Source: Pseudobacteroides sp035370245 (GTDB lineage Bacteria > Bacillota > Clostridia > Acetivibrionales > DSM-2933). From it: a stretch of DNA of 51,441 nucleotides. Each line of letters starts with the position of its first letter. Position 1 is the first letter of the stretch. Below are positions 1 through 7,103 of the stretch, piece after piece. Location: the NCBI GenBank assembly GCA_035370245.1, contig DAOOVO010000018.1:1-51441 (forward strand). The letters are read 5' to 3'. Both the position numbers and the translations under genes were made by a program. The notes below the pieces were generated by a model. It was not told where the DNA came from and ran no database searches. It was given only the letters and a program-made list of their open reading frames with translations.

Positions 1-2
1 TT

Positions 3-817
3 TTCACCCCGGAAACGGGCGGGGGGTCACGCGCGAAAAATCGCAGTTTCAAACTTGCCAAGCAAAATCCTGCAGAGGAAAATTTATTCCGTCAGCTCCG
101 CTTAAATCAGTGGGTGAAACAATCGGTGCGCTGGATGCCAATGGATAAATGGGATAAGTGTGCGTTTCCTGTTGATGCAGAAGATTTGCGCGGCAGAACC
201 TGTTACGGCGGGCTTGATCTGTCATCTACTACCGATATTACCGCATTTGTACTGGTGTTTCCGCCGCTGGATGATTCGGACAAATATCAGATTCTGCCTT
301 TTTTCTGGATTCCGGAGGAGAATATCGACCAGCGTGTACGGAGGGATCATGTGCCATATGATGTCTGGGAGCGGCAGGGCTTTTTATATACCACTGAGGG
401 TAATGTAGTGCATTACGGTTTCATCGAGACCTTTATTGAGGAGCTCGGTATGAAATATAACATTAAGGAAATTGCCTTTGACCGCTGGGGAGCAGTGCAG
501 ATGACGCAGAACCTCGAGGCTTTGGGCTTTACGATAGTGCCCTTCGGGCAAGGGTATAAGGATATGTCACCGCCCACCAAGGAACTTATGAAGCTGGTAC
601 TGGAAGGGAAAATCGTCCATGGCGGACACCCGGTGCTGCGCTGGATGATGGACAATATCTATGTTAAAACCGACCCGGCAGGCAATATCAAGCCGGACAA
701 AGAAAAAGCACCGACCGTATTGACGGTGCTGTTGCGCTTATAATGGCTCTCGATAGAGCAGTTAGGCATCAGAAAAGAGGGTCTGTGTATGACAACAGAG
801 GGATTCTTGTGCTATAG
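3..817 (+). pseudogene. Phage terminase large subunit, C-terminal part, frameshifted
   Basis: The open frame enters from the window edge and reads through phage terminase large-subunit (TerL) sequence: an N-P-A-E-E-N...RQLRLNQW stretch, then the nuclease-domain start 'GGLDLSSTTDIT' and an 'AFDRWGA' motif. This half of TerL cuts packaged DNA. Near base 703-712, just after an A-rich run, the frame shifts. The expected ending (TDRIDGAVALIMALDRAV) continues in the next frame and stops at 815-817, while the original frame stops at 743. No portal or capsid gene follows, so this is a prophage remnant. A sequencing error at the A-run could also explain the shift. The assignment rests on recognised TerL motifs. 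Confidence 0.8.
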
Positions 818-822
818 AATTT

Positions 823-1236
823 TTATTTGTTAATTTCCTCTATTTTTCGAACAACCCTCATGGTAGCATTTCCAACATATTTGTAAACAGTGGCTGATGT
901 TACAAATTCAGCAGAGCAGGATTTTGGCATGTCTTTTTGCGTATCGGGCTGATAGCCAAAAGGTTCTAAGATAGTTTTTACCATCCGTCCCAGTGCCTGT
1001 TTTGTGAAATTATCAGTTAAATCAAAAGTAGGTGATGGGAGATTTTTATAATAATTTTCTACTTCTTGAATGCAGGCAGATAAAGCTGGTTTGTCTGCTT
1101 CGGTTGCGTCTATCATTGCGATAATGTTATCGTCCTTTGACAGGATGTTTTCAAAAATATGGATTGCTTCCGGATTGCCGTCATATTTTTTACAGTTTGG
1201 GTTTTGGGCAATAAAATCCCTAAATGATGCTTTCAT
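823..1236 (-). CDS. Conserved hypothetical protein, 137 aa
   Basis: A 137-residue soluble protein with no signal peptide or membrane segment. The start is supported by an AGGAGG site about 7 bases upstream of the ATG. It is acidic and mostly helical in composition, with a central 'QALGRMVKTILEPFGYQ' segment that I cannot assign to a named family. A perfect 13-base inverted repeat lies just upstream, so expression is probably controlled by a DNA-binding protein; I see no HTH in this protein. It sits between the terminase remnant and the IS3 element and may be prophage or island cargo. Function unknown. Confidence 0.6.
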   Translation of the reverse strand: MKASFRDFIAQNPNCKKYDGNPEAIHIFENILSKDDNIIAMIDATEADKPALSACIQEVENYYKNLPSPTFDLTDNFTKQALGRMVKTILEPFGYQPDTQKDMPKSCSAEFVTSATVYKYVGNATMRVVRKIEEINK

Positions 1237-1258
1237 AGGTTATCCCTCCTAAAAAAGA

Positions 1259-1290
1259 TTTTTACATATGTATTATCACATATGTAAAAA
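1259..1290. promoter_or_regulatory. Perfect 13-bp inverted repeat, candidate operator
   Basis: TTTTTACATATGT and its exact reverse complement flank a 6-base spacer (1272-1277). The site is 22 bases upstream of the start codon of the minus-strand gene at 823-1236, where an operator or 5'-UTR hairpin would lie. Each arm contains the self-complementary ACATATGT, typical of a dimeric repressor site. Confidence 0.5.
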
Positions 1291-1543
1291 TAGATGTAAA
1301 CACTATAGAAAACTTTAATTTATTTTTTATTGAAGATTTGAGGGCTTCAGGTATAAATATTCTAAGTCCCTTCATCGTTGCTGTTGTATTTTACGAAGAA
1401 TATTGCTATAATCCTATATTTGACACTTGAACAAAATAAAAATCCTGAAAAGCTTTGATATTTAAGGCTTTACAGGATTTATTATTGTTCTGGAATAAAA
1501 TGTACCCTATAGAATAGACAGTAGCAGTTTTAAAATACCCTTT

Positions 1544-1615
1544 GTTTCGGACAGGTGTGTTTTAAAAATCCTTAGTTTTGGACAATCAAGTTTTTGAAAC
1601 CCTCCGTTTCGGACA
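1544..1615 (+). repeat. Three direct repeats phased at exactly 31 bp
   Basis: GTTTCGGACA (1544-1553), GTTTTGGACA (1575-1584) and GTTTCGGACA (1606-1615) start exactly 31 bases apart, about three helical turns. They lie upstream of the IS3 orfA gene. Probable roles are transposase binding sites at the element end, or promoter-proximal control sites; this is inferred from position. Confidence 0.5.
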
Positions 1616-1681
1616 TAAGAGTTTTTGACTCCAATTCAGATAGGTAATAGAATAAAAATTAGATGAATTGGAGGAATAAAC

Positions 1682-2083
1682 ATGGCTAGCAAAAAATTTA
1701 CCGAAGAGGAAATGAACCATCTACGCGCAAGCTCATATGTTTTAGAAGTATCTCCCAGCATCGTGCATTTTACAGCTGAATTTAAGAAGAAATTCTGGGA
1801 AGCTATCTTAGCAGGAAAAAAGCCGAGAGACATCGTTATTGAGATGGGTATTGATCCAGATGTTCTTGGTGAGATTCGAATAAATGGGCTGAAGGGTATG
1901 ATCAAGAATGAAGTTAAGGCTGGAAAGGGATTCCGTGATTTAGATACCTATAACAAATATCTGGATGGTTATATAACTTCGGAGGGTAGAATTAAATATC
2001 TTGAGCAGCAGTTAGCATATAAAGAACAAGAGATAGAGTTTTTAAAAAAAATTGTATCTTTAGGCCGGGAGGTTACGGAATGA
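1682..2083 (+). CDS. IS3-family transposase OrfA (helix-turn-helix protein)
   Basis: This 133-residue protein has the shape of IS3 OrfA: an N-terminal HTH region ('FWEAILAGKKPRDIVIEMGID') for binding element ends, and a C-terminal coiled coil ('EGRIKYLEQQLAYKEQEIEFLKKI') for dimerisation. The ATG follows a good GGAGGA site. In IS3 elements OrfA is joined to OrfB by programmed frameshifting; here orfB (3928) is displaced by the IS1182-type insertion, so a fusion transposase can no longer form and the element is probably inactive. Confidence 0.8.
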   Translation: MASKKFTEEEMNHLRASSYVLEVSPSIVHFTAEFKKKFWEAILAGKKPRDIVIEMGIDPDVLGEIRINGLKGMIKNEVKAGKGFRDLDTYNKYLDGYITSEGRIKYLEQQLAYKEQEIEFLKKIVSLGREVTE

Positions 2084-2112
2084 TGAATATCCCCGCATCC
2101 TCCACAATTTGT

Positions 2113-2143
2113 CTGAAAACCCTTGATTATCAAGGGTTTTCAG
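2113..2143. terminator. Perfect 14-bp hairpin at the end of the IS1182-type element
   Basis: CTGAAAACCCTTGA (2113-2126), a TTA loop, and the exact reverse complement (2130-2143) form a very stable hairpin. It lies just past the transposase gene's 3' end, near the element edge, and probably shields the element from readthrough or ends its transcript. Confidence 0.55.
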
Positions 2144-2155
2144 CGTTTCTTAGAG

Positions 2156-2206
2156 AAAAAAGCAGCGGATTTTTAAGCTTTTTCTTAAAACAGCTGCTAT
2201 TTTTTA
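2156..2206. terminator. Bidirectional intrinsic terminator
   Basis: AAAAAGCAGC (2157-2166) pairs with GCTGCT plus a T-rich tail (2193-2205), with an inner TTTTAAG/CTTAAAA stem (2171-2177/2184-2190). It has A-rich and T-rich flanks, so it could terminate transcription from either side. It sits downstream of the minus-strand transposase gene. Confidence 0.6.
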
Positions 2207-2236
2207 TGAATTTATCTTTCTTCGTACCACTCCTTA

Positions 2237-3880
2237 TTATATTGCTTCAATTAACTTCCTAACTCCTACCATATTTATCGCTCTTTTCATATTGTAGGCA
2301 AGGAAACTAAGCCCCAGCTCTGCCGTTGCCTTTTCTTTGCCTTTGCATAGAAGATAATTTGCTCCGTTATACCATTTGACTGTTCCGAAAGGATGTTCCG
2401 ATAAGCACATTCGTTCTTTTATCTTTTGAATATCTTCTTTGATCTTGAGGACGATCTTCTTTGGAGGAGAATAGTCCTTTCTATCCAGGGTGTGATTGAA
2501 TGGATTCATAGGAATGTTATCGGGAATTGGATTAAGCTTGCAGCTTGGGCTTCCGTACATGCGGACAGGTACATATTTTGTATTTGGTCCGAAGCTTACT
2601 GTTTTATAGCCCTTAGAAGAGGTACACTTGTTTGGGCACTGTCTGCATGCATCTTTATTTCTATACCATGTGTTGCTTCCTTTAGTTTTTACTTTTGAAA
2701 GAATATTACCCATAGGACAGGTTACAGTACCGTCATCATTTAAAGTAAAACAGCTTAGTGCCGATTTTTCCTGAAGCTCCAGAGAAATGGCAGTGTTTTC
2801 ATAGCAAGCCGGTACTACACCTGCCCGGATGCATTTTTGTATATCTTCCGGTTTTGTAGAATTCTTTATTTCTTCTGTTATATCTGCTTCCTCATAATCT
2901 ATTGTATAAAGTCTCTCATGCTTGTCATATTTTAAGGCTACATTAGGAACTATTCCATTCATTACACAGTTTAGTATATCTTCTCTGCTTTCATAACCCT
3001 TGTCTGCCACAACCTCAATTGTTTCTACTTCAAGGTTTTCCCTTGCACTCTGAGCTACTTCCTTCAGCAATCCCTGATCGGTATTGTGATTGGTTACTTC
3101 ATAATCTGCAATGAGGTGACTGCCTTTGTCTACTGCGGTCTGTACATTGTAGCAGCAGTGAAATCCATCCTTGCTATGCATACGGCGGGCTTCTGGGTCG
3201 GTTAACAGAAGCTGCGTTTCTCCGCTTTCTAAAAGTTCTTTCAAAAATCCCTGATATTTTTCTTTTCTCAACGTCAATTCTTCTATGGCTGCCTTGATTT
3301 TATCAGGCGACAGAGTATCTGGCTCGCTCTTGTCCTCGTTGTCCATTTGGGAAAGATATTCTGCGATATGCTCGTCAATCCTCTTAAGCTTCTTTTCCAG
3401 GATTTCTGCGTTGTAGGCATTATCTTTACTGTTAACTGCACGGAATTTTGAACCGTCTATTGCAAGAAGCTCCTTCTTGTATAAATCTAAGTTCATACAT
3501 AGCTTTACAAAAGCACGGAAGACATTCTTTAAGGCTTTTGCGTTGTCCTTTCTAAAGTCTGCGATGGTTCTGAAATCGGGAGTAAGCTTTCTAAGGAGGT
3601 AGAACAGTTCAATATTCCTTGTACACTCTATCATCAGCTTCCGACTGGAGCGTATCCTGTTGAAGTAACCATATACATACAATTTGAGCAAATCCTTTGG
3701 CGAATAGGGAGGTCTTCCTGTTTCATTTGGAGTAGTCCGGATAAAGCCAGCCCCTGTGAGGTCAAGACTGTCAACAAATGCATCTATTACCCTGACTGGA
3801 TTTTCTTCTCCTATGTAATCTTCTATACAATCTGGAAGTAAAGTTAATTGATGGCGATCCTGACCCTGTATATACTTCAT
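2237..3880 (-). CDS. IS1182-family transposase, full length
   Basis: A DDE transposase of about 547 residues. The N-terminal 'GRPPYSPKDLLKLYVYGY' and 'TPDFRTIADFRKDNAKAL' segments and the 'LLAIDGSKFRAVNS' motif with the first catalytic Asp are typical of IS1182. Later come 'VVADKGYESREDI' and a zinc-knuckle-like C-x2-C region near residue 400. The start is placed at the internal Met (MKYIQG) because a GAGGTGC site lies just upstream; the more upstream TTG has none. It appears intact. Confidence 0.88.
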   Translation of the reverse strand: MKYIQGQDRHQLTLLPDCIEDYIGEENPVRVIDAFVDSLDLTGAGFIRTTPNETGRPPYSPKDLLKLYVYGYFNRIRSSRKLMIECTRNIELFYLLRKLTPDFRTIADFRKDNAKALKNVFRAFVKLCMNLDLYKKELLAIDGSKFRAVNSKDNAYNAEILEKKLKRIDEHIAEYLSQMDNEDKSEPDTLSPDKIKAAIEELTLRKEKYQGFLKELLESGETQLLLTDPEARRMHSKDGFHCCYNVQTAVDKGSHLIADYEVTNHNTDQGLLKEVAQSARENLEVETIEVVADKGYESREDILNCVMNGIVPNVALKYDKHERLYTIDYEEADITEEIKNSTKPEDIQKCIRAGVVPACYENTAISLELQEKSALSCFTLNDDGTVTCPMGNILSKVKTKGSNTWYRNKDACRQCPNKCTSSKGYKTVSFGPNTKYVPVRMYGSPSCKLNPIPDNIPMNPFNHTLDRKDYSPPKKIVLKIKEDIQKIKERMCLSEHPFGTVKWYNGANYLLCKGKEKATAELGLSFLAYNMKRAINMVGVRKLIEAI

Positions 3881-3927
3881 AATGCACCTCAAAAATACTT
3901 GTATTATATATACATTATATCATAATA

Positions 3928-4917
3928 TTGGGACTTTGTATTGAGCAAAAGGTGTATTTTGTAGACTTTTCGGACAGTCTGTCCAAGTACGCGATCATTC
4001 AAGAGATGACCCAGCGAGACAACAACTTGCTCAATATTACCTGGTTGTGTGCTGCTGCCGGTGTTTCGCGGTCTGGATACTACCATTACCTTGAAACGGA
4101 AGACCTCAGACGACAGCGTGAAGAACAAGACCAAAAGGATTTTTTAATAATTTTGGATGCTTATCAGTTTCGTGGTTACGACAAGGGAGCTCGTGGCATT
4201 TACATGCGGCTTCTCCATATGGATTCCCCAGTGCATATGAACATTAAGAAGATTCGACGTTTGATGAAGAAGTATGGACTTGTCTGTCCTATTCGCAAGG
4301 CAAATCCATACCGGAGGATGGTCAAAGCACTAAGAACTGGCAATGTTGCTCCCAACCTGCTGAACCGGGAATTTGAGACACATGGCCCCCGTACTGTTCT
4401 ACTGACGGATATTACTTACATCATTAACGGGAAGGGGCTACGGTGCTATATGTCTACCATCATCGACGCTTGTACAAAAGAGTTGCTCTCATGGGTGCTG
4501 AGCGAATCTCTTGAGATCGATTTTGTTCTGGAAACCGTGCATCAACTCATCGAGAATTATGGTATCTCTTTGACAGCCGAAACCCTGATTAATTCGGATC
4601 AAGGAGTACACTACACAAGTATAAAGTTTATCCAGTTGATAAAAGACAGTGAACTGAGACAGTCCATGTCCCGAAAGGCAAACTGTTGGGATAATGCTCC
4701 GCAGGAATCCTTTTATGGCCACATGAAAGATGAAATTGACATTTCAAAATGCACAACGTTTAAAGAAATTCACCAAGTGATCAGCGACTGGACTGATTAT
4801 TACAACAACGATCGATACCAATGGGACTTGGCAAGATTAGCTCCGAGGGAGTATTACAAGTATCTCGTTACAGGTGATTATCCTTTAACAATACCAAAAG
4901 CAAAAGGTGATGGTTGA
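3928..4917 (+). CDS. IS3-family transposase OrfB (DDE integrase core)
   Basis: A 329-residue OrfB with the HTH_21-like 'GVSRSGYYHYL' start and the rve integrase core: 'VLLTDITYI' (first Asp), 'NSDQGVHYTS' (second Asp) and 'NCWDNAPQESFYGHMKDEI' (Glu). All three catalytic residues are present. The TTG start lies at the boundary of the inserted IS1182-type element, which has cut it off from the orfA promoter. It may therefore be silent or driven by readthrough. Confidence 0.85.
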   Translation: MGLCIEQKVYFVDFSDSLSKYAIIQEMTQRDNNLLNITWLCAAAGVSRSGYYHYLETEDLRRQREEQDQKDFLIILDAYQFRGYDKGARGIYMRLLHMDSPVHMNIKKIRRLMKKYGLVCPIRKANPYRRMVKALRTGNVAPNLLNREFETHGPRTVLLTDITYIINGKGLRCYMSTIIDACTKELLSWVLSESLEIDFVLETVHQLIENYGISLTAETLINSDQGVHYTSIKFIQLIKDSELRQSMSRKANCWDNAPQESFYGHMKDEIDISKCTTFKEIHQVISDWTDYYNNDRYQWDLARLAPREYYKYLVTGDYPLTIPKAKGDG

Positions 4918-5080
4918 AGGCGGGGCTCTGCCCCGCACCCCGAGGTTTTTCGCTTTGATTTCCAGGGAGGCAGTGTTGCCTGGAATAAAAAAGAAGCAGT
5001 GCTGATGTACACCGCCTCCCTTATAAACCCACAAGGGCACTCGGGTCGCTCCTCAGCGTAGCCCTATCCTCCCTTGTGGT
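4918..5080. other. Structured non-coding stretch with several inverted repeats
   Basis: Three stems are visible: GCGGGGC/GCCCCGC with a TCT loop (about 4920-4936), GGGAGGC/GCCTCCC (4965-4971/5014-5020) and CCACAAGGG/CCCTTGTGG (5029-5037/5071-5079). It is richer in GC than the surroundings and holds no gene. It may be the right end of the IS3 element or a small repeat element. Confidence 0.45.
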
Positions 5081-5155
5081 AAAGCACAGTTAGTATAACA
5101 TAAATACCTATTTAATTGGAATACCAAAAAAAAAGAAAAAATATCTAAAATATTG

Positions 5156-5184
5156 TTGTAATATGATGCACTTTGTGCTAATAT
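5156..5184 (+). promoter_or_regulatory. Candidate sigma-A promoter for loaP
   Basis: TTGTAA (5156-5161), a 17-base spacer and TAATAT (5179-5184) give a plausible vegetative promoter. Transcription would start near 5191, leaving a leader of about 220 bases before loaP that contains a terminator-like hairpin and further stems. Judged by eye only. Confidence 0.4.
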
Positions 5185-5237
5185 AAAAAGGCAATAATTA
5201 TCAGGGATTTGAGTTGGAATATTTGAATCAAATAATG

Positions 5238-5275
5238 CCGACATAGCAATCTTTGAAAATTACATGTCGGTTTTT
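5238..5275 (+). terminator. Intrinsic terminator or attenuator upstream of loaP
   Basis: CCGACAT (5238-5244) pairs with ATGTCGG (5264-5270) across a 19-base loop and is followed directly by TTTTT. It lies between the candidate promoter and loaP, so it may attenuate loaP expression. Confidence 0.5.
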
Positions 5276-5299
5276 GTTTAGATTATAAGCACTTATTGG

Positions 5300-5405
5300 T
5301 TGTTAATCGCTGATGAGGAATATACAGTGAAAGTCATTGTAACTTATCAATTAGGATAAGCGAAAGGGCGAAGCTATGTAGCTAAAGTCAGCAGATGAGG
5401 GGTAA
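5300..5405 (+). other. Structured 5' leader of loaP, class unknown
   Basis: CTTATC-aattag-GATAAG and AGCT-atgt-AGCT hairpins flank a purine-rich 'GCGAAAGGGCGAAGC' stretch, followed by 'GCTAAAGTC'. The second half loosely resembles the GCAAAGC...CUAAA part of cyclic-di-GMP-I riboswitches, but the conserved core is not clearly present. I call it only a probable structured leader. Confidence 0.3.
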
Positions 5406-5410
5406 TATTG

Positions 5411-5935
5411 ATGTATTGGTATGTACTTTTTGTACAAACAGGTCGAGAATACAAGGTTGAGCAATTTTTAAAAGAGCAGTTGGATTCAGAAGTTTTTATG
5501 CCATTTGTTCCATTACAAGAGAAACTTTTCAAGAAAGATGGAATAGTAAAAAAGGAATTACAGCCATTATTTCCGGGTTACGTGTTTGTTGAATCCGAAT
5601 TAACCAGCCAAGAATTTATAAAAAGGACAAGTATTATAATTTATACTTCACATGTCATAGTTAGTTTATTGAGATACTCGGACACAGAGATTGCGATGAG
5701 GGAGTCTGAAAGACAAATGTTGCTGGGCTTGTGCAATGACGACCATTGTATTGAATCATCAAGTGGTATTAAGGAAGGTAGTAAAATAATAATAACAGAT
5801 GGACCTCTAAAAGGGTTTGAAAGTGCAATTAAAAAAGTGAACAGACACAAAAGACAGGCATTGATTGAGTTAGAATTTATGGGAAGCATGAGAATGGTTA
5901 GTGTTGCGTTGGAGGTTTTGGAGAAAGTGAATTAG
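5411..5935 (+). CDS. loaP: LoaP-type NusG paralogue, processive antiterminator
   Basis: This 174-residue protein has an N-terminal NusG domain ('WYVLFVQTGREYKVEQFL', 'LFPGYVFVE') and a C-terminal KOW domain ('IKEGSKIIITDGPLKGFESAIKKVNRHKRQALIEL'). The 'GLCNDDHCIESSSG' linker is like that of LoaP proteins. LoaP family members bind RNA polymerase and a leader hairpin and let it read through intrinsic terminators in long biosynthetic operons. The start is the ATG at 5411 with a GAGGGG site; the TTG just before it is too close. It stands first in a co-directional run of about 35 kb containing several terminator-like hairpins, so it is probably the dedicated regulator of this locus. Confidence 0.88.
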   Translation: MYWYVLFVQTGREYKVEQFLKEQLDSEVFMPFVPLQEKLFKKDGIVKKELQPLFPGYVFVESELTSQEFIKRTSIIIYTSHVIVSLLRYSDTEIAMRESERQMLLGLCNDDHCIESSSGIKEGSKIIITDGPLKGFESAIKKVNRHKRQALIELEFMGSMRMVSVALEVLEKVN

Positions 5936-6064
5936 TTAGTAATGAAAATAGCTGTTGTAAATTTGGATGATTCATTGGTTAAAAGCAAATATGATATGTT
6001 AAATTTAAACATTTAGAGTAACAATACCCAATCTAAAAAATTGAAAAGGAGAGTTAGAATCAAA

Positions 6065-6937
6065 ATGAGAAAAGGAATAGTCTTTATTTTTTGTCTGATT
6101 ATCGCAAGCATTCTATTAACTGCTTGTGGAACCGTAAAACAGGAAAGTATTCTTGACAAGGTGATGAGAGAAGGGGTTGTTAAGATCGGTTCCGGCAATA
6201 ATACCCCACCTATGAACTATATAGATGAGAATGGGAATTGGACAGGGTTTGACCTAGAGCTTTCGGCTGCGATTGCCGAACGTCTAGGCGTGAAACTCGA
6301 AAGAGTTGTCGTAGACAACAAGACAAGGATTTCATACTTGGCTAACGGAACTGTTGATATGGTTGTTTCCAATCTGAGTCATACCAGAAGTCGTGATGAA
6401 CAGATTGATTATGTCGAACCACCCTATTTATGGACAGGTAAGATCGCCTACGCGAAAAAGGGAAAGTTTAAAAATCTCACTGATTTAGCTGGTAAAAGGA
6501 TTGCCGTTGATCAAGGTTCAAATGCCTATATCGCTATCCAGCAGGAAATCGAAAAGGTGAATGGTGCAAAGCCAGAAATTCAGACCTTCCAGTCTAGTGC
6601 CGAATGCTTTCTTGCGCTCAAACAGGATAAAGTCGATGCTTTTACCCAAGACAGTGTTATTATTGCAGGTGTAGCTGGCAAAGAAGGTGTTGAATATGAA
6701 GCAATAGGTGGTATCTACAGTCCTGGATTGTACGGCATTGGTGTTCCTCCAAATGATAGTAAATGGAGAGACAAAATCAGTTTTATCTTGCAGGATTTGA
6801 TGCGTGACGGTACTTATGATAAGATTTACGATAAATGGTTCGGACCGGATGGTAAGTTCCCTTTACAACCTTCTGCCAAACCTGTTTTACCAAAAGAATC
6901 ATTTGGTGAAAACAATCTCTATGTTTGGCCTGATTAA
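6065..6937 (+). CDS. Substrate-binding lipoprotein of a polar amino acid-type ABC transporter
   Basis: A 290-residue type 3 periplasmic-binding protein. The N-terminus is a lipoprotein signal (MRKG, hydrophobic core, then LLTAC) with Cys about residue 21 as the lipid anchor. The body shows family motifs: 'GNNTPPMNYIDENGNWTGFDLEL', 'SNLSHTRSRDEQIDY' and 'DLAGKRIAVDQGSNAY'. The ATG at 6065 follows AAGGAGAG. It should capture an amino acid or similar small ligand outside the membrane for the permeases at 11896 and 12614. It resembles the C-terminal half of the ATPase fusion at 10367, suggesting duplication of the binding domain. The ligand cannot be told from sequence. Confidence 0.85.
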   Translation: MRKGIVFIFCLIIASILLTACGTVKQESILDKVMREGVVKIGSGNNTPPMNYIDENGNWTGFDLELSAAIAERLGVKLERVVVDNKTRISYLANGTVDMVVSNLSHTRSRDEQIDYVEPPYLWTGKIAYAKKGKFKNLTDLAGKRIAVDQGSNAYIAIQQEIEKVNGAKPEIQTFQSSAECFLALKQDKVDAFTQDSVIIAGVAGKEGVEYEAIGGIYSPGLYGIGVPPNDSKWRDKISFILQDLMRDGTYDKIYDKWFGPDGKFPLQPSAKPVLPKESFGENNLYVWPD

Positions 6938-6974
6938 CCGGGACATATTTAAAATATCTATTAAATACTTTATG

Positions 6975-7035
6975 AATGGCACATATGTAAGTTTTTAAGT
7001 GAATGTGCCATAAGTGAATGTGCCATTTGTTTTTT
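6975..7035 (+). terminator. Terminator-like hairpin with duplicated arm
   Basis: AATGGCACAT (6975-6984) can pair with ATGTGCCATT (7018-7027), followed by TGTTTTTT, or with an identical upstream copy, ATGTGCCAT (7003-7011). The two alternative arms come from a direct repeat, AAGTGAATGTGCCAT. It lies between two genes that look co-transcribed, so LoaP may need to override it. Confidence 0.55.
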
Positions 7036-7103
7036 AGATAAAATCATTTTTTATATAAGTAAAACAAAATAAATAGTATGGAAAGGTTTGAGATATTATT
7101 GGG

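Larger units (their letters stand above)
2091..3923 (-). mobile_element. IS1182-type element inserted within the IS3 element
   Basis: A full-length IS1182-type transposase gene lies on the minus strand between the two IS3 genes. The five bases AATAT occur on both sides (2086-2090 and 3924-3928) and may be a target duplication; this sets the ends given here. I could not find convincing terminal inverted repeats, so the exact ends are uncertain. Confidence 0.65.
1500..4950 (+). mobile_element. IS3-family element, interrupted by an IS1182-type element
   Basis: OrfA (1682-2083) and orfB (3928-4917) of an IS3-type element lie on the same strand but are separated by a 1.8-kb IS1182-type insertion on the other strand. 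Removing the insertion places the orfB TTG start directly after the orfA stop, as in an intact IS3 element. The outer ends are approximate: no convincing terminal inverted repeats were found. Confidence 0.75.

Noticed and set aside
2426..2698. 90-codon plus-strand ORF within the IS1182-type transposase gene
   Set aside because: It lies antisense within a well-supported transposase gene and has no ribosome binding site or recognisable family.
5310..5345. Hammerhead ribozyme (CTGATGA followed by GAAA and GTC upstream of loaP)
   Set aside because: The bases between CTGATGA and GAAA cannot form stem II, so the core motif match is by chance.
6975..7027. Short direct repeats suggesting a CRISPR array
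   Set aside because: Only two copies of a 15-base repeat without spacers are present; they form alternative arms of a hairpin. No CRISPR array was seen anywhere in the window.
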